Below are positions 36,306 through 50,100 of a stretch of 64,000 bases of DNA, piece after piece. The position numbers were made by a program, and so were the translations under genes. The notes under the pieces were generated by a model. That model had not been told where the DNA came from and searched no databases. It worked only from the letters and a program-made list of their open reading frames with translations. Position 1 is the first letter of the stretch; the number at the start of each line of letters is the position of its first letter. The stretch is from Rotaria macrura (Eukaryota; Rotifera; Eurotatoria; Philodinida; Philodinidae): the NCBI GenBank assembly GCA_900239685.1, contig OENT01000006.1, positions 372,001-436,000 of the forward strand, read 5' to 3'.

Positions 36306-37663
36306 TTAAAAAGTAATATCAAAACGAGCAAATTTATTATTTGCTTTGTCTGCTGCTGTATCTTTCTTTTCCTTTTCTATTTCTGGTTGCTCAGTTACTG
36401 GATTCGCTGTTGGTGTTGGTCGCGTATCAGATATAGGTTGTTGTTCAATTATTCGATTACTACGTTCATTCGTTCGCTTTTGTGCTTTAATTTCTACGGG
36501 TGATGGATAATAGTATCGACCATATGTTTCAGCAAACGGATTATCAGGACTCATATTCAATGATGTCTTATCTAATGGTGCTGATGTACTTTGTTTTTGA
36601 GATTGAGCTTGTGTACGTGAAGAAATTGGTGCTGGTGGCGGTGGTGGTGGCAGTGGCGATGATGGTGATGGTATTCGATGTTGACGAAGTGGACTTATCG
36701 GTGGAACGTACGATGATCTATTTGATGATTCACTTGGACTGTAGAAATCTGATGGCGGTCTATGTACTTTGATAGGTCGATAAGATAGTGGTGCCGGATT
36801 GTTTCGTGTCCAATCTGCAATCGATGTTGAAAATGAGTTCAATCTAATTGCAAAACCATTCCTTGAATATTCACGAATTAGCGATGGTCGATAAGTGGAC
36901 AATCCATTATCAATGGATAAAACATTGGTTGGTATAACTGGTGCGTTAGGTTTCGGTGCTTCAGTTATACGTTTTGATGGATCAGTTGGTGATGGATATT
37001 GATAACGTTCGTAGGTTGAAAAGAATGGATTATCATCGGATAACTTTAACGATTTATTATCCGTTGAACGAATCGCAGCATTCTGATTAGTAATTCGTTT
37101 GGTTGGATCGACTTGTGACGGATAATGATAGGCACCATAAATAGCATGAAATGGATTTTCATCAGAAAGATTTAAGGATTTATTAATACTGCCACTGCTT
37201 TTTGGTGGAGATACAATTGATGTTATCTTACGTGGTGAACTCAGTTGTTCATATGGACGAGCTGGATCAAAGAAAGGATTTTCGCTTGACATCATATTGG
37301 TTTTTTCGATACCACCACCACCACCACTCGTACCATTATTTGTAATGCGAGCATGATTATTAGTTGATGAAGAACGAGATAATGTTTTTTGAATGTCAGC
37401 ACTAAAGCGTAAAAAGAACATGAAAGATCGTTTCTTTAAATATTTCTAACGCCGAGATTGATTTACTTTTTTGCTGATGATGAATCGAAAGATGATAGTG
37501 CCGACACATTTGTACTTTCTTTTGAGTAATTAGATGATTTTGGTGGTTGATAATTTGAAAAATAGGGAAAAGATTTCGAGGGAACCGGTTGATCAAATAT
37601 CAAGCTGCTATTATTTCTTGGATTCGATTGCGCATCATGAGTGAAACGTCGTTCTGCATACAT
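36306..37663 (-). CDS. Disordered protein with NPF-centred repeats
   Basis: Two exons, 37663-37467 and 37401-36306, joined across a 65-nt intron, give 430 residues. The protein is rich in Ser, Pro, Asn and Thr with almost no hydrophobic core, so probably disordered. It contains a degenerate ~30-residue repeat: LNLSDENPFHAIYGAYHYPS, LKLSDDNPFFSTYERYQYPS and LNMSPDNPFAETYGRYYYPS, each followed by a basic KRIT/KRT element, plus a fourth core MMSSENPFFDPARPYEQ. NPF tripeptides are the ligands of EH domains in endocytic adaptors such as EPS15, intersectin and EHD proteins, so a scaffold role in endocytosis is a reasonable inference. A poly-Pro segment (SPLPPPPPPAPIS) could bind SH3, WW or EVH1 partners. 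No known family recognised. The first ATG (MYAERRFTHDAQSNP) is used as start; a further upstream exon is possible. Confidence 0.82.
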
Positions 37664-39881
37664 CGTTGGCTGTTGATTTCAATACATAAGTTTTAAAGAA
37701 TAGATATGGCGTAGCTTTTTATTAATGCACTTTTTATTTTTATCATGTAAACAAATCAATAGAAAAGCAAACGAAGAAAAATTTTCATGTGCGCAGTAAA
37801 TATAATGGCAACATCATGCACATACAGCAGTCATACCGGTTGCTATGACTTTTCTTCTTTTCAGATAAAACTAACGCCACTTCTCTTTGTTTTTACTGTT
37901 CTGTCAATCGAATGCCTATCAATAAAATTATTACCGCTGTATTTTTTTCCTTCTTCTTCTTTTGATCGAATTACTAAATATAGAAACATGCAATTCATTA
38001 ACAAAAAACAGATCTTAAATTATGTAACACGAAAATCATTTCTACAGTTCATATTTGTGAACTAATTTTCGTCGAAATGAACTTTTCCGTAAAATTAGCA
38101 ACATTATCTCGTCTGCACAACCTTAACATAAAATATTCATTCCACTATTGTCTAGATTCTATAATAGGATAAAAACTTTCAGGTGCTTGCATTTTAATTT
38201 TTCAAAAAAGTAAAGAAAAACAATAACGACTTTCATTTTTCTATCTTTAGTTTTCTCTATTCGAATGATTTCATTGTATAAAATGAAAACTTGATTATTC
38301 TTTTCAAGCGTGTACAGCCAGGATAGATGCTTTGGGATAGAGCACATTGCATAACGTTGCTGTACAGGCAATGTCAAACACACTTTACAGAATTTATTAA
38401 CTCGAATCATAAGATGTTTTTCTTTCAATTTATGCTTGCTAAATAACTTACGGTGTGATAGTCTTGGCGTAACAGGTACTCCTACATTCGGGCACTTATT
38501 GGCAACTGTTGACAATCAAAAACACTCAGCTTTACCGCCAAAATTGTTTACTTTCTTTCAATGTGCATGTATGAATGTAGATTTTTCTTTTGAAGTAAAC
38601 TTGATCAACTAGAAGAATATTTTGTTAATAGTTCACACAAGTCTGCATGCAAAATTATAGTTTATCCAATTTCGTACTTTAACCAAAACCTACTCAAAAT
38701 GACGTGCGACCGTTACATAATGAATAGGCATTGTAGGACAAACTTTGCTTTGTAAAACTGCATTATACGTATTCAATTTTATCATTCAATAAAGTAAAAA
38801 GGAAGACTTTTTTTTTATTAAGAAGCACCAGCAAGACAATAACTATATTATATGATAATGAATTCATTCATAAAATAGCATGAGTATTGATTAATTCAAG
38901 ATTTCGCTTAATTTATTTTAAAATTCAAATTTAGTAGAGATTTCAGTGAACTATGATCATTAGAAGTAAAAATCCTTTGGAAATTCGAATTACACACAAA
39001 GTAAGAATCCTCCGAAAATTCAAGTTTTTTTTTTATAGACTTAATTTTGATGGCTTTGAAAACATTTCTCTTAGTTCATGAAAATGCTGCTAGAGCAGAA
39101 CTCTTTCGATAGATTTCGGAGGAGTATCATATACTTATTGTGAATAATTATTACTTATGAATGTCTTTAGTGGCTTGTAAATATTTGAAAAATGTTCTAT
39201 ATTTCATTATTGATTTGAGAATTGACATTGGCCATGTGGATTTTACGCCGTTAACTAAATCATAATTCTAGATTTGATTTTATTATAAAAAATAAAACAT
39301 CTGATTGATTTTTCCAAGTTGTATAAAAAATGAACAGATATTTAATCCTATTGGTTCATTTCTTGTAGCGAAATATCAATATGAACACATATTTTTAATT
39401 GTGGTTATTGAGTACCTCTTAGAAATATAACTACAATCACCTATCAGCTTCTCTAGCATTGAAGTTATTTTTAAAATTGTCTTTCTTTTTCATCTCAATG
39501 AAACTGAAGCCATAAAAAAGATTGCCTACGTAACACTAATAATCATTTTATTTGCTATTGTTATATTAAATTTCTAGTTGATTTGTTAATTTTATCTGTA
39601 AGAAACATCACATAGAATAACACTTCTGAATCTGGATTAGAACTAAAAAACGTATGTTCACTTCGTGACGACAATAATAATATTTTCCTGATCATAATAC
39701 TTTGTCTTCTGATAACTTTATCCTCAACTATTGAAAAACATTTTCGTCAATGACGCAATCATAATAAGTGGAATTTTAACAGACATAATTTCATAACATA
39801 AAATTCGAACAAGAGAACTGCTGAATGTTACGATTGATTATAACCGTAAAACGAAAACGGAATTTTATGGCAAATTTGTTT
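37664..39881. other. Intergenic interval
   Basis: No supported gene. A 118-codon minus frame (38159-38515) has no ATG at its start and no family resemblance. The remainder is A+T-rich. Confidence 0.5.
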
Positions 39882-40875
39882 TTAATTTAATAATTGATTC
39901 GCTTTCATGAAACTAATCAAAGCATGAACATATTTCTCAACATAAATGTTAGGATCAAATTCATTTCGAACAACATAAGAAAGTTCAGTTTGAATGACGT
40001 TTATATTCGATGAATAGTGATTCGTTATGTAACCACCTTTATAAAATGTATTATTTTTCGGCTTTGGATTATTCAATGAAGGATATGAAATGCCAAGACC
40101 ATTTGCTTCGAGAAAAGTGCCGAGTGATTTCGAACCTCGTATACATTCATCGCGATTTTGTGGACATGAATGTTCAATGAGAAACTCAATCGAGGTAGGT
40201 GACAAATCATCGTTGTTGAGTTGAACAGCAGATAGACGAGTTCCTACCATTGTATAACTACAGAAAAAGAAAACAAATATATTTAGTTCACTAGAACTTC
40301 AATAGTATTTCTTTTTTCTAATCTTACTTTCCTTGTGCATGCTGATGAACATCAAGTAATAAACCTTTGCCATTAAATTTTCGTTGAATTTCTCGAACTG
40401 CTCTCTTTAAATAATTATGATATCGATTGTATGATTTCCTTGATTTCGGATGATTGAAAGAAGCTTCATTTATTTCACGATTGTAATCAATTTTTTTCCG
40501 ATTCCATTTAGCGATAATAGCAAATGGTAATAGATCATATTTACTAATCAATTCATTGACGATTCGTTCAGCAAATGGATCGAAATCAGCGAAATCTTGT
40601 ACGGTTGTAATTGAACAACGAATTCCGTCTGAACACGAGTCATTAAACTGAAATGTACATACATTTGAGTGATTTCGTTGACAACCACCACTCGTACGAT
40701 CTGGTATATCATTTGGCATATCACTACCGGCATGCGGTGATGAGAGTATGATATTTGTATTTGATAAATGATGAGCAATAGCTTTAAATGAATTTCGATA
40801 TCCAGAATAGTAATATTGTGAAGATATCGAATTTGATGAAGTCGAACCGATGAAGAAAATCAGGAGTAACAACAT
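39882..40875 (-). CDS. Secreted N-formylglutamate amidohydrolase-like protein
   Basis: Two exons, 40875-40328 and 40257-39882 (phase-2 intron of 70 nt), give 307 residues. The start MLLLLIFFIGSTSSN is a signal peptide; a longer frame upstream (to 40962) is open but would bury it. The body matches the N-formylglutamate amidohydrolase fold of zinc hydrolases: IILSSPHAGSDMPNDIPDR near the N terminus (SPHAG, a metal ligand), KWNRKKIDYNREINEA, LLLDVHQHAQ (DxH, metal/active site), VGTRLSAVQ, GGYITNHYSS and IQTELSYVVR. In bacteria the family removes formate from N-formylglutamate in histidine breakdown; a secreted animal member may act on another amide or peptide. Cys-containing inserts (GGCQRNHSNVCTFQFNDSC) suggest disulfides in an extracellular setting. 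Confidence 0.85.
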
Positions 40876-43800
40876 GTTGTGTCTATTAGGAATAAAAATG
40901 ATGGTATGATAGTAAATTATCTTTATATATTTTAATACTTTAATCTCGTGCGCTCTTTGCATGTTCTATAATACGTATACGTACGTAGGACTCTAGACGT
41001 TTTTCGTTTTATTCGAACAGTCTAACTGTTGTATATTCTGATTAAATATTCTTCTGTAATACTTATATAAATATATATCAAGTATTTTTATACCGACAAT
41101 CAGATCGTTGGGTTCGCACAACGTGTTCTCTATTCTCGCAAGTACTTAAAGATCAATCAAATGAAAAATTATGAATTTTAAGTCCATTATTTCCTAATGA
41201 AATTCTGTAGCATCAGATCAGATAATTATCAATGGGGTTTATGTATGTAAATCGAAGACACGCATGCTGTCTTTCAAGTGGCTTTGATGCAGGAACAAAT
41301 GATGATATAGTGAACAACATTGGGAAATAGTAGACAGTAAACAACGAAACTCATAGAATGTACACGAAGTATAACGTCTTCAGCGGTTATTTTACAATTA
41401 ATCTTATATTTTGAAAATCCTAATAGGTTTCTATTCTATATGGGTATGATTTAGTCATTCATAGTTAAGAGTAGTACTCTATTCATATCTATTGTCAGTT
41501 AGTGCTAGTGTCAAATTAGAAACAATCATGGATGATCGATGGGAATTATACCATTAGACTAGGAATTAATACGTGCATGCTTAATCTACGATTCGATGGC
41601 AATAATATAACTTACGAACATATAAACTAATTCCCGAAATGAAATCACATCGCTTAGCCACCAAAAGTCCCAACAGATGAGTCATTGTCAGAAAGATTTA
41701 ATTGACGAGCAACAACTTATGACAAGTTGCTCTAGTGTCTTTGTTCATACTGTATCAAAAGCGAACAGCGTAGTACGTTAAGAAAATTAAACGGGCAACT
41801 GAGAAGATGTGAATTCTTCTTTTTTTCTAACAGTGTTCATTAGTGCAATAGAAATTTGGATTTTTCCAATGTTACATAGAAGAGACCGTTAATATTGTAA
41901 GATATAATTTTCACAAGATTAGAAAAAATAAAATTCATAAAGTGCAGTAGATGATAAGCACAAGGTGAAAATAAAAGATTTCAATATTTGCTTACTGATC
42001 TCTTATTAGATACAATAATACATTTGAGGTTATTGAATTAATAAAACAACAGACTGATATCTTGATTGTTAATAGAAATACAGTGAGTATTATCTAAATA
42101 GTAACAACGAAACATGCTCAAGTTTACAGTGTCAATCGAATTGTTATCAACTTGTACAACTGGATCTATAGTTGGAATCCAGAAGAAATTTTCAACTTTG
42201 TACAATTTCGTTTTCATTTTATTTAATATTGTTCTCAATAGTTTTCTCTGAAAATATGCGGTACTCTGAAAACAATAAAAATTAACTGGGACACAAATTT
42301 CTCATCGGAATTTCAAAATTCAATAGATAACTTTTACAACTATGTCATTAACATTAAGAATTCAATTCATTTGTAATTAGTCAACAAGAATAGCACCTTA
42401 AAATAAACCAAACCAAGTTTCTTCTAGAACTGGATGAAATCTAGTCAATGTTCATAAACATTCGTATATGCTCAATAGATAATTGACGCATTCTTTTTCT
42501 CTCTTGATAATTCTTTTTCTTTTACAAAATAGTCGTTTATAAATATTTGGTATATGTTGTTGATTTTTGTAGGCATCCATTTCTAGTATGTAGATAATGA
42601 ATGATTGTCAACAACTTTCGATGAATATCTTCATGTCTACTTCTTTGAAAATCTAAGAAATAATTAAATTGAAGAAAATTATACAAATCTTTGCATTCAT
42701 TGTGTTCAGAATTTCCAAAGGATTATTTACCAAGGTGACGAGATACTTGCGGAAACTCGTAGAGAAATGGTCAGTTTCGTGAAAAGTGTGTATGTTTTCA
42801 GAGACTCTTTTGAAGAGATAAGAATTTACGAATACGAGTTCGTATAATCGTATCATATTCTTACGACAGAACTCAACGCCATGCTGGTAGTTTTCTTCAT
42901 AATATTCACATTTGTTTTATTACAGGTGTTGTAAAAGCAATAGGTTTTGGGCAATCAACTTCCATTCTAGATCAATGCATAAATATCAGTAAAAACCATC
43001 GAATAAATTAGACCAAGCACAATTCCATTGTACGAATTACAGCATAAAATTTCGATGTTTGAGAAGTTAATACGCATCTAGTATTAAATAAGCTTAAAAA
43101 TAGAATCGATACGTTGCATCATGAATAGTTCAAAGCTTTATTGTATCCATATAACTATAATATTCCATACATTTACTTCGTATTCATGAGTTGATTCTGA
43201 TTAATGATTTGATAAAAAAATGAATAGGTTCATGATGCCGAACAGTAGCTCGTACAGTCGGTAAATCATTTTGTAAAAAGTTACTTTTGCAAGTTACAAA
43301 TAATGCACAAAATGAAATATGTAGCCTATACAGTTTTTTACAAAGAGAGAATCTGAACTACCAGAGCACGATATATTATGTCTACTTACGATTGACGTAG
43401 AGATATACAAGACAATGCAAGTGTTTCCTCGAAAAAACTAAAGATTTGCAAAAATAATTCATGGCCTTGTCATTTTCACCCTCTAGTTTACATTTGAACA
43501 TTTGTTTTTTTTCGAACTCGATTTAAATTGACTCTGAATCACCAACGACAAGCCCAAGAACATATTGATTTTATCATTTGAAATTTTATTTGCTCATATA
43601 TTGATCAATATCATTCGACACATTTAAATTCTTCTCATATGTTTCTGATCACAAAACTTGTATATGTCAATGAAACCAAATCATCATAAACAGTAAACAA
43701 ATCCATTATACTTATCTTTGAACAGCCATTAGCAGGTTCTCAATATTATTAAAAAAGCATAGAAAATTTTACATCCATGATCTACTTTAAGCGAATGCAT

Positions 43801-44102
43801 CAATCGACGTGTTGATGAACGATGATTCTTTAGAATCGAATATCAAGAATCAGATTGCTATAAGTTTGCCATTGTCTTTTGAATGGAATGAATAGTGAAG
43901 ACATTTTGTACACATCCTTGTACTACTGACATCTTTAATGACATAAGAATATAACGAAGAGAAAAAGAATATTTCTATGACAACATCATTTACATATACA
44001 TGTTAATGTCTGTATGTAATCAACAAGAGAGAAAAGTGTTTTAAAGTGAACAACGTAGAAACAGAAAAAATATAACATTTTGTAATATTGTAGATTTAAA
44101 CG
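40876..44102. other. Divergent intergenic interval upstream of DNAH1
   Basis: 3.2 kb between two outward-facing start codons. It should hold both promoters, and possibly untranslated exons. No ORF with coding character, repeat family or RNA gene was recognised, and no RFX-type X-box clear enough to call was found by eye. Confidence 0.5.
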
Positions 44103-47100
44103 ATGCCTCAAGAGAATGGACATCGCTCTTCTCAATCATCACAGATACGTGGGAAAATGAATCAAACTGATAAAAACTCTTCGAATCCAGAAGTTCGAGA
44201 ACGTGGTTACTATTCTGAATTAGCAACCATTAATCCTGATTCAAAATTTGAAGTAAAATTGAATAGATTTATGAATCAACTGTTTCTTCAAGGTCAATTT
44301 AGGTTGATCGGCAAGTACCGATTGCACATGATGATGTTCTACGTGAAGCATTCCAACTGTCGAATACAGCTCGAGGTATTTTCGAATTTCAAAATAGAAA
44401 TGAAAATCATAATAAAACTATCATCTTCGAATGTAATTTTAGCAAGTGTTTTTGATTTACAAGGCATTGATGTTGCACAATTAATAGCTAATAGTAAATA
44501 CGGAGAGTTCACTACGGAATTCAAACGTAGTGAAATCTACTTGGAAAAAACCATTGAACCGAAAGTATTTATGCCATTTTATACGGCACCATATACATTA
44601 CCGAGAAAAGTTGAAATCGAACGGTAAAATAAAAATCCATATGAACAATTTCATTGATCTCTGTCTGCTTTATTTCCTTTCGTAAATTTTCATAGACGAA
44701 AACGTCTCTATCTTTCACTTGATTTACCAACACTACTTGAAGAACGCAATATTGATACAAATAAATTGATGCCAAAATATGTACCAGCTGATCAAGTGGT
44801 TACATTGAATATACCAAATGAAGTAATACATGTTGTCATTTTGTAATTGATACATGACATCAGATTTCAATGATTTGTTTAGGATCCAGCACCATTCGAT
44901 GCTTTTTTACCATTACACTATTTTGATGATACTGATTTTGAAATTTGGACACCAGAAGCATGGCTTGCTTTAGGCCATGATGCAATGACTGGTTTAAATA
45001 AACCTTTGCCGGGCATTGCCTTATTACCCGATGCACCAGCATCTGAGATTCGTATGTTATCATCGTGTTTAGTCGTTGACATTTAACTAATTTTTATGAC
45101 ATAAATTTAACATTTTAGGGGATATTAAAGATGCTGAATTAAGTTTTAGTTGGAGAAATGCTAGTGTTCATGAGTATGATCATGAAAGACAACTATGGCT
45201 TGTAACAACTGATGATAGTGAACACAATGTATTTGATATGTATCGACCAGCGAAACGAAGTCGTAAACAGATGGAAGCCATCGAAGGAACACGTCGATCA
45301 TCAGATTATTCATCAGCAAATGGTTAGTTGAATGATAAAATAATAGCATACATATTTATTCTAGTGAAATACAAGTTATTAAATAAACCTAATTGAATAA
45401 AATAAGTTGGATTTTTTCATCATGTACACACGATCAAGTGCATGTGTTTCTTTTTTTGCTAATTACTTAGTTACACATGGAAACTAGTTCCTTAATGTTT
45501 TATTTTGACTTAATAGATTAGTTTGTTGTATTCGACAATGGAAAAGAAAATCGTAGAGATAAAGAATAGATTTTAATTTGAATTCTGATCAAACTTGTGA
45601 ATATAGTCGATTAGATGAATGAGAACGACGTAGCTATCGTAACAATCGTTTGTCGTTCTTTTTTTTTTTAAATTTTTCTCTCATTATATTCATTTATCTA
45701 CTTGCAGGCCATGGTTATAGCAACCGAGGTGGTAGTGATGGACGTTATTGGATACCACGTATTCAATTATATTTTCTTGCCGAAGATCCACGTGTATTTG
45801 CTGATCGAGTTACTAAAGCATATCGTGATCGAAAACGTACCGAAGCTGAACTTCGATCAGCATTATTTATTGATTGCATGCCCATCGATGGTCTGGGCAA
45901 ACTCGATGATGAACGAATAAAACGAATGATTGAATTAACAAAAACCAGTGCTATATCAAAAACAGTGTATGTAATAATGAATTTTTTTTTATTCGATCGA
46001 ATCTAGTCTCTTCAATGAATAAGAATCTGCAAATTATCTTTGGATACTGAATTTTATTCTTTTTTTTTAGTAAGGATGAATATGTCACACCAATAGTCGA
46101 AGAAGTCAATTTAGATTATGCTCGTACAATGAATTCAATGATATTTGAAGAAGTTACACGATCAGATCCAGTATCGTTTGCGTTTGTAACATTACCAATA
46201 AAACAACGACGAACTGTACCAAATACGGCTTGTGTTGACATACCCGAATATTCATTTAATGAAGTCTTCGATCAATTCAAAGTTTGTTGAATGATTTATC
46301 ATATTACATTACATTCTCCATTGTTTATTTTAGTTTATTTCATTGCTAACATCAAAACCAGCTATCGATGCATTGAAACTTGTTCGAACTGAATGTGATT
46401 ATGTTATTAATAATTTAAGTTTATTACAAAAAACTATACCGAAACATGTTAAACTTGATGAGTTCGAAAGCATGCAATTTAATCAAACATCAACAGTAAG
46501 TGTATTAGATTCTTTACAAGTCTATTTATTTATTTATCTATGATAACAAAATAACATTGTTCTCATGTCTTAGACACATATGTATTTAACTGATACATGG
46601 AAAAATAATCTTCGACAAGGTATTAAAACCAAATTCATTGATGTTGGACGTGGATGGTAAATATTGAATTTTGTTCGAAATTTGTATTGAGATTTAATTT
46701 AATAGTGTATTAGTAATATAGTGCTCCTGAGGTCTTGTAGAAGTTGCCATGATATTTACTTTCACGGAGGTGAGAGTATTAAAAGTAAAAACTGAAATAA
46801 GTACATCTTTACGCAAAGATTGACTGAGAGCCGGGTGGGAGTGAAATTTTCAATTTCTATTCAGTCATACGTTGATATTTCCAATGAAATAAACTGAATG
46901 TAGCACAAATCATATTCTCAATCGTACCAAATACCGATTTTATGTAAACTGTGTATTCGACGAATTCAAATGGTTAGAATTTGTCGAATTTGAATCCACA
47001 AACGATTTGATAGATTCGAAGGACGATGTGAATAGTAACTGTTCAAACTATACATATATCTGTCTATGTGTTTCTGAGAAAATGTGATGATGAAGTATTT

Positions 47101-50100
47101 GTAAGAATTTCATCTTCACTAACTTACCTGTAGATTCGTTCTCGAAAAGTTCGAATATAGTTTTGCATATTAGCGAAATTTCCTTCCAGATTTGATCTAT
47201 ACTTATTTGTACAATGTTTTTTTTATACTTATCATTAAGGTATAATATAAATGAATCTGATTTTCATATATATCAAGTATCAAAATTAAAAAAATTCATT
47301 GAACGTGTTAAATTCATGATGCAAGATACACTTCGATTTCTTGTACAAGATTCATGTCAAAATTATGTTCGCATGATAACAGATGCATCTTCGCCTGTTC
47401 TAAATATGAAAGAAGGTTTTAAATGGCCACAAGGCGATCTAATCAATAGTCCATATAAGTAAATATGCATTGATTTGCATTCGAACAAATGTGATTTTGA
47501 TCGAAAAACATTGTTCGTTCTTTTAGACCACCGAAAAATCCACTATTTCATTTGGATATTACTATTGATCAGATTGGTCCTCGTTACATAACATCCTATG
47601 AAAGTTTTTCTAATATTATCCTAGGAGCATTCGATCGTGCTATTGTACAAACACAAGCTATACCACAAATTGAAAAAGTATGAGAGAAATAAAACAAAGA
47701 GAATAGTTGTTTCTTTTCTTAATGATGTACTAATAATATATTTAGGATATCATGGAGAATATTTTCTGGGGTGGTGAAATGTTAAAATTAGAATCGGTAG
47801 CTTTACAAGAAACTAAAGTTACTGAATGGAAAGAAACTTTACAAAGAACTGTTCAAGCTTCAATTATTCCTTTAAAAGCTTATGCTGACGGTAAAATATA
47901 TTGATTGAAATTATCGGTTGAACTCGACGTAACTTGGTTACTTATGTTTATTTTAGCTTACGAACCATATGCCACGTTGATGAATCTTAATATTGATCAA
48001 TATATAAAGTTAGTCAATATGACATATGAACGTTCGATGATTTAATATCTTGTATTATTTGTAGAGATTTTGAAAAAACTGAAAAATCCATTGAAGAATA
48101 TCGAAATGAAATCTTATTGCATATGCGTGAAAAAGATAAACTTGAAAAAAATATTCCAATATCAATTGTTATTGGTCCTTATTTTATATTTGCACAAAAA
48201 TTACGTGAAGCTTTGTCGAATAAACGAAAATTATTAATTGAAGCTTTACTATTAAGTCAAACACGAAAAGCACGAACAAAAACAGAAGAAGTATGAAATT
48301 TATCTATTTACGAACAAAAAAACGAAAAAGTGTTTGATGAACATTATCAGAATTGTTGTTAGCTTCCCCGAAAATAGATATTTATATCGATGAAAGTATA
48401 AAGAAAAAGATGTAGGATATGAAAAATGGAAAATTATCGAAGTTGTTCTAATCATTATCAGAATTCGATCAGTCGATGATAACTGAATATTTTCTAGCTT
48501 GAAAAAGTTTATCTCTATTTAAAATTATTCGTAATAGAATTATGATGAATATACTGCCCATCTGGTAAACTAAGTCTCCCATCAAAATTCATTAAAATTA
48601 CCACCAATTTTCAATGGCATACCATCGATCGAATCAAAGCACGGATGCTAGAACAAAGTTAAAATATCGACTATTTGGTTATTGGATCTTTTCGAATTTT
48701 ATTCTCGATTTCATGAACCTTCTACACCTATAAGAATGAGAATATTGAGCGATGTAGGCTATAGTAACTCTATAGGAAATTAATTGTGATGATCAATATC
48801 TACCGAAGAATCTAATTAAAATAAAAATGTCAACTTGATTGAATTCAATATAGATTGGTTGTGTTACTTTTGTCTAACATTCTTTTGCGAGAAAATACGA
48901 AATTTCTTTATGATATTTGTAGTTAAACGATACCTTCCGTGATATTCAACGAAAATTGTTTGAAAAAGCGAACGCAGCCGAAGATTTAGCTGAACATCGT
49001 GAATGGATGAAATCAGTACCTGAACAATTAGATGATAAAAAAGTATGAGGATCATTTTTATCTAAAATATACATGTTCTTTAGTCTAATGATTTTTCATC
49101 AAGGATGATATACATAAAGTACTCGAAGAATTTACAATGCTCGATGAATTTTATTCTAATTTAAGTAATGAAGATTTTGCTTTGAAGTATGATATGAAAA
49201 ATTGTCTCGTTATTTATTGTTAATTATTCTATTTATTATTTAAGATACGGTCTTCTCGCATGGTCATGGAAAATACGAACAATGCTCGAGCAAGTTGAAG
49301 AACAACATAAGGAAGATGAAGATCGATTCAAAAAATTACAAGTACAAGATACAGCAGCACTCAATGATAGAATGGATCAACTTACAGTTCGTCTAAATTT
49401 CATATATTTTTGTTTTGTTTATAATTTTAAAATTTTCTACTAATTTGTAAACATAGATGTCCGTTGCTAGTCTATCAGGACATGCAAGCATTGAACGAGC
49501 TCATGAAGTTGCTAATGAATGTCGTAAACTTAATAAAGCTCTTAAAGATTGTCAAGAATCAGCACAAACCTATAATAATCGTGAACGTTTACTTGGTCTA
49601 CCTGTTACCAACGTGAGTGTATTCTAGAGTAAACAACAGAAACGATAGTTTCTTCGTTATTGTTATTTATTAAATTTTAGTACGAAAAATTGGCTAAACT
49701 CGTTAAAGATTTCGAACCATATCGTGTTCTTTGGTCAACAGCATCCGATTGGCTTCGTTCACACGATAGTTGGATGAATGATCCGATTATATCGGTTAAT
49801 GCTGAAGATATAGAAAAGAATGTCACTGAAATGTATATTTCTCTTATATTTATTGTATTCTCAATACGAATTATTTTTGTCTTAGGTACAAAAATATGCA
49901 CAAATCTATTAAAATCTTTGCAGATAATGAAGGTAATCATTTCAAAGAAAATCAATCATAAGAAATAAATCTAATTCTTTTTAAACCATACTTCGTAATA
50001 TTTTCAGCAAGACTTCTCCGTTATCTTCAGAGTCGTGATCCTGAAATAATTATTGTTCGAGGTTTTTTTCTATATGCATAATCTATTACCTTTTGTACAA

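Noticed and set aside
36500..36772. 90-codon plus-strand ORF
   Set aside because: Antisense shadow of the Pro/Ser-rich NPF protein.
38159..38515. 118-codon minus-strand ORF
   Set aside because: No ATG at the start of the frame, second half is a low-complexity Lys/Phe/Ile run, and no family resemblance.
40876..40962. Upstream start for the N-formylglutamate-amidohydrolase-like protein
   Set aside because: The longer frame adds 29 residues before a clean signal peptide beginning at the ATG at 40875.
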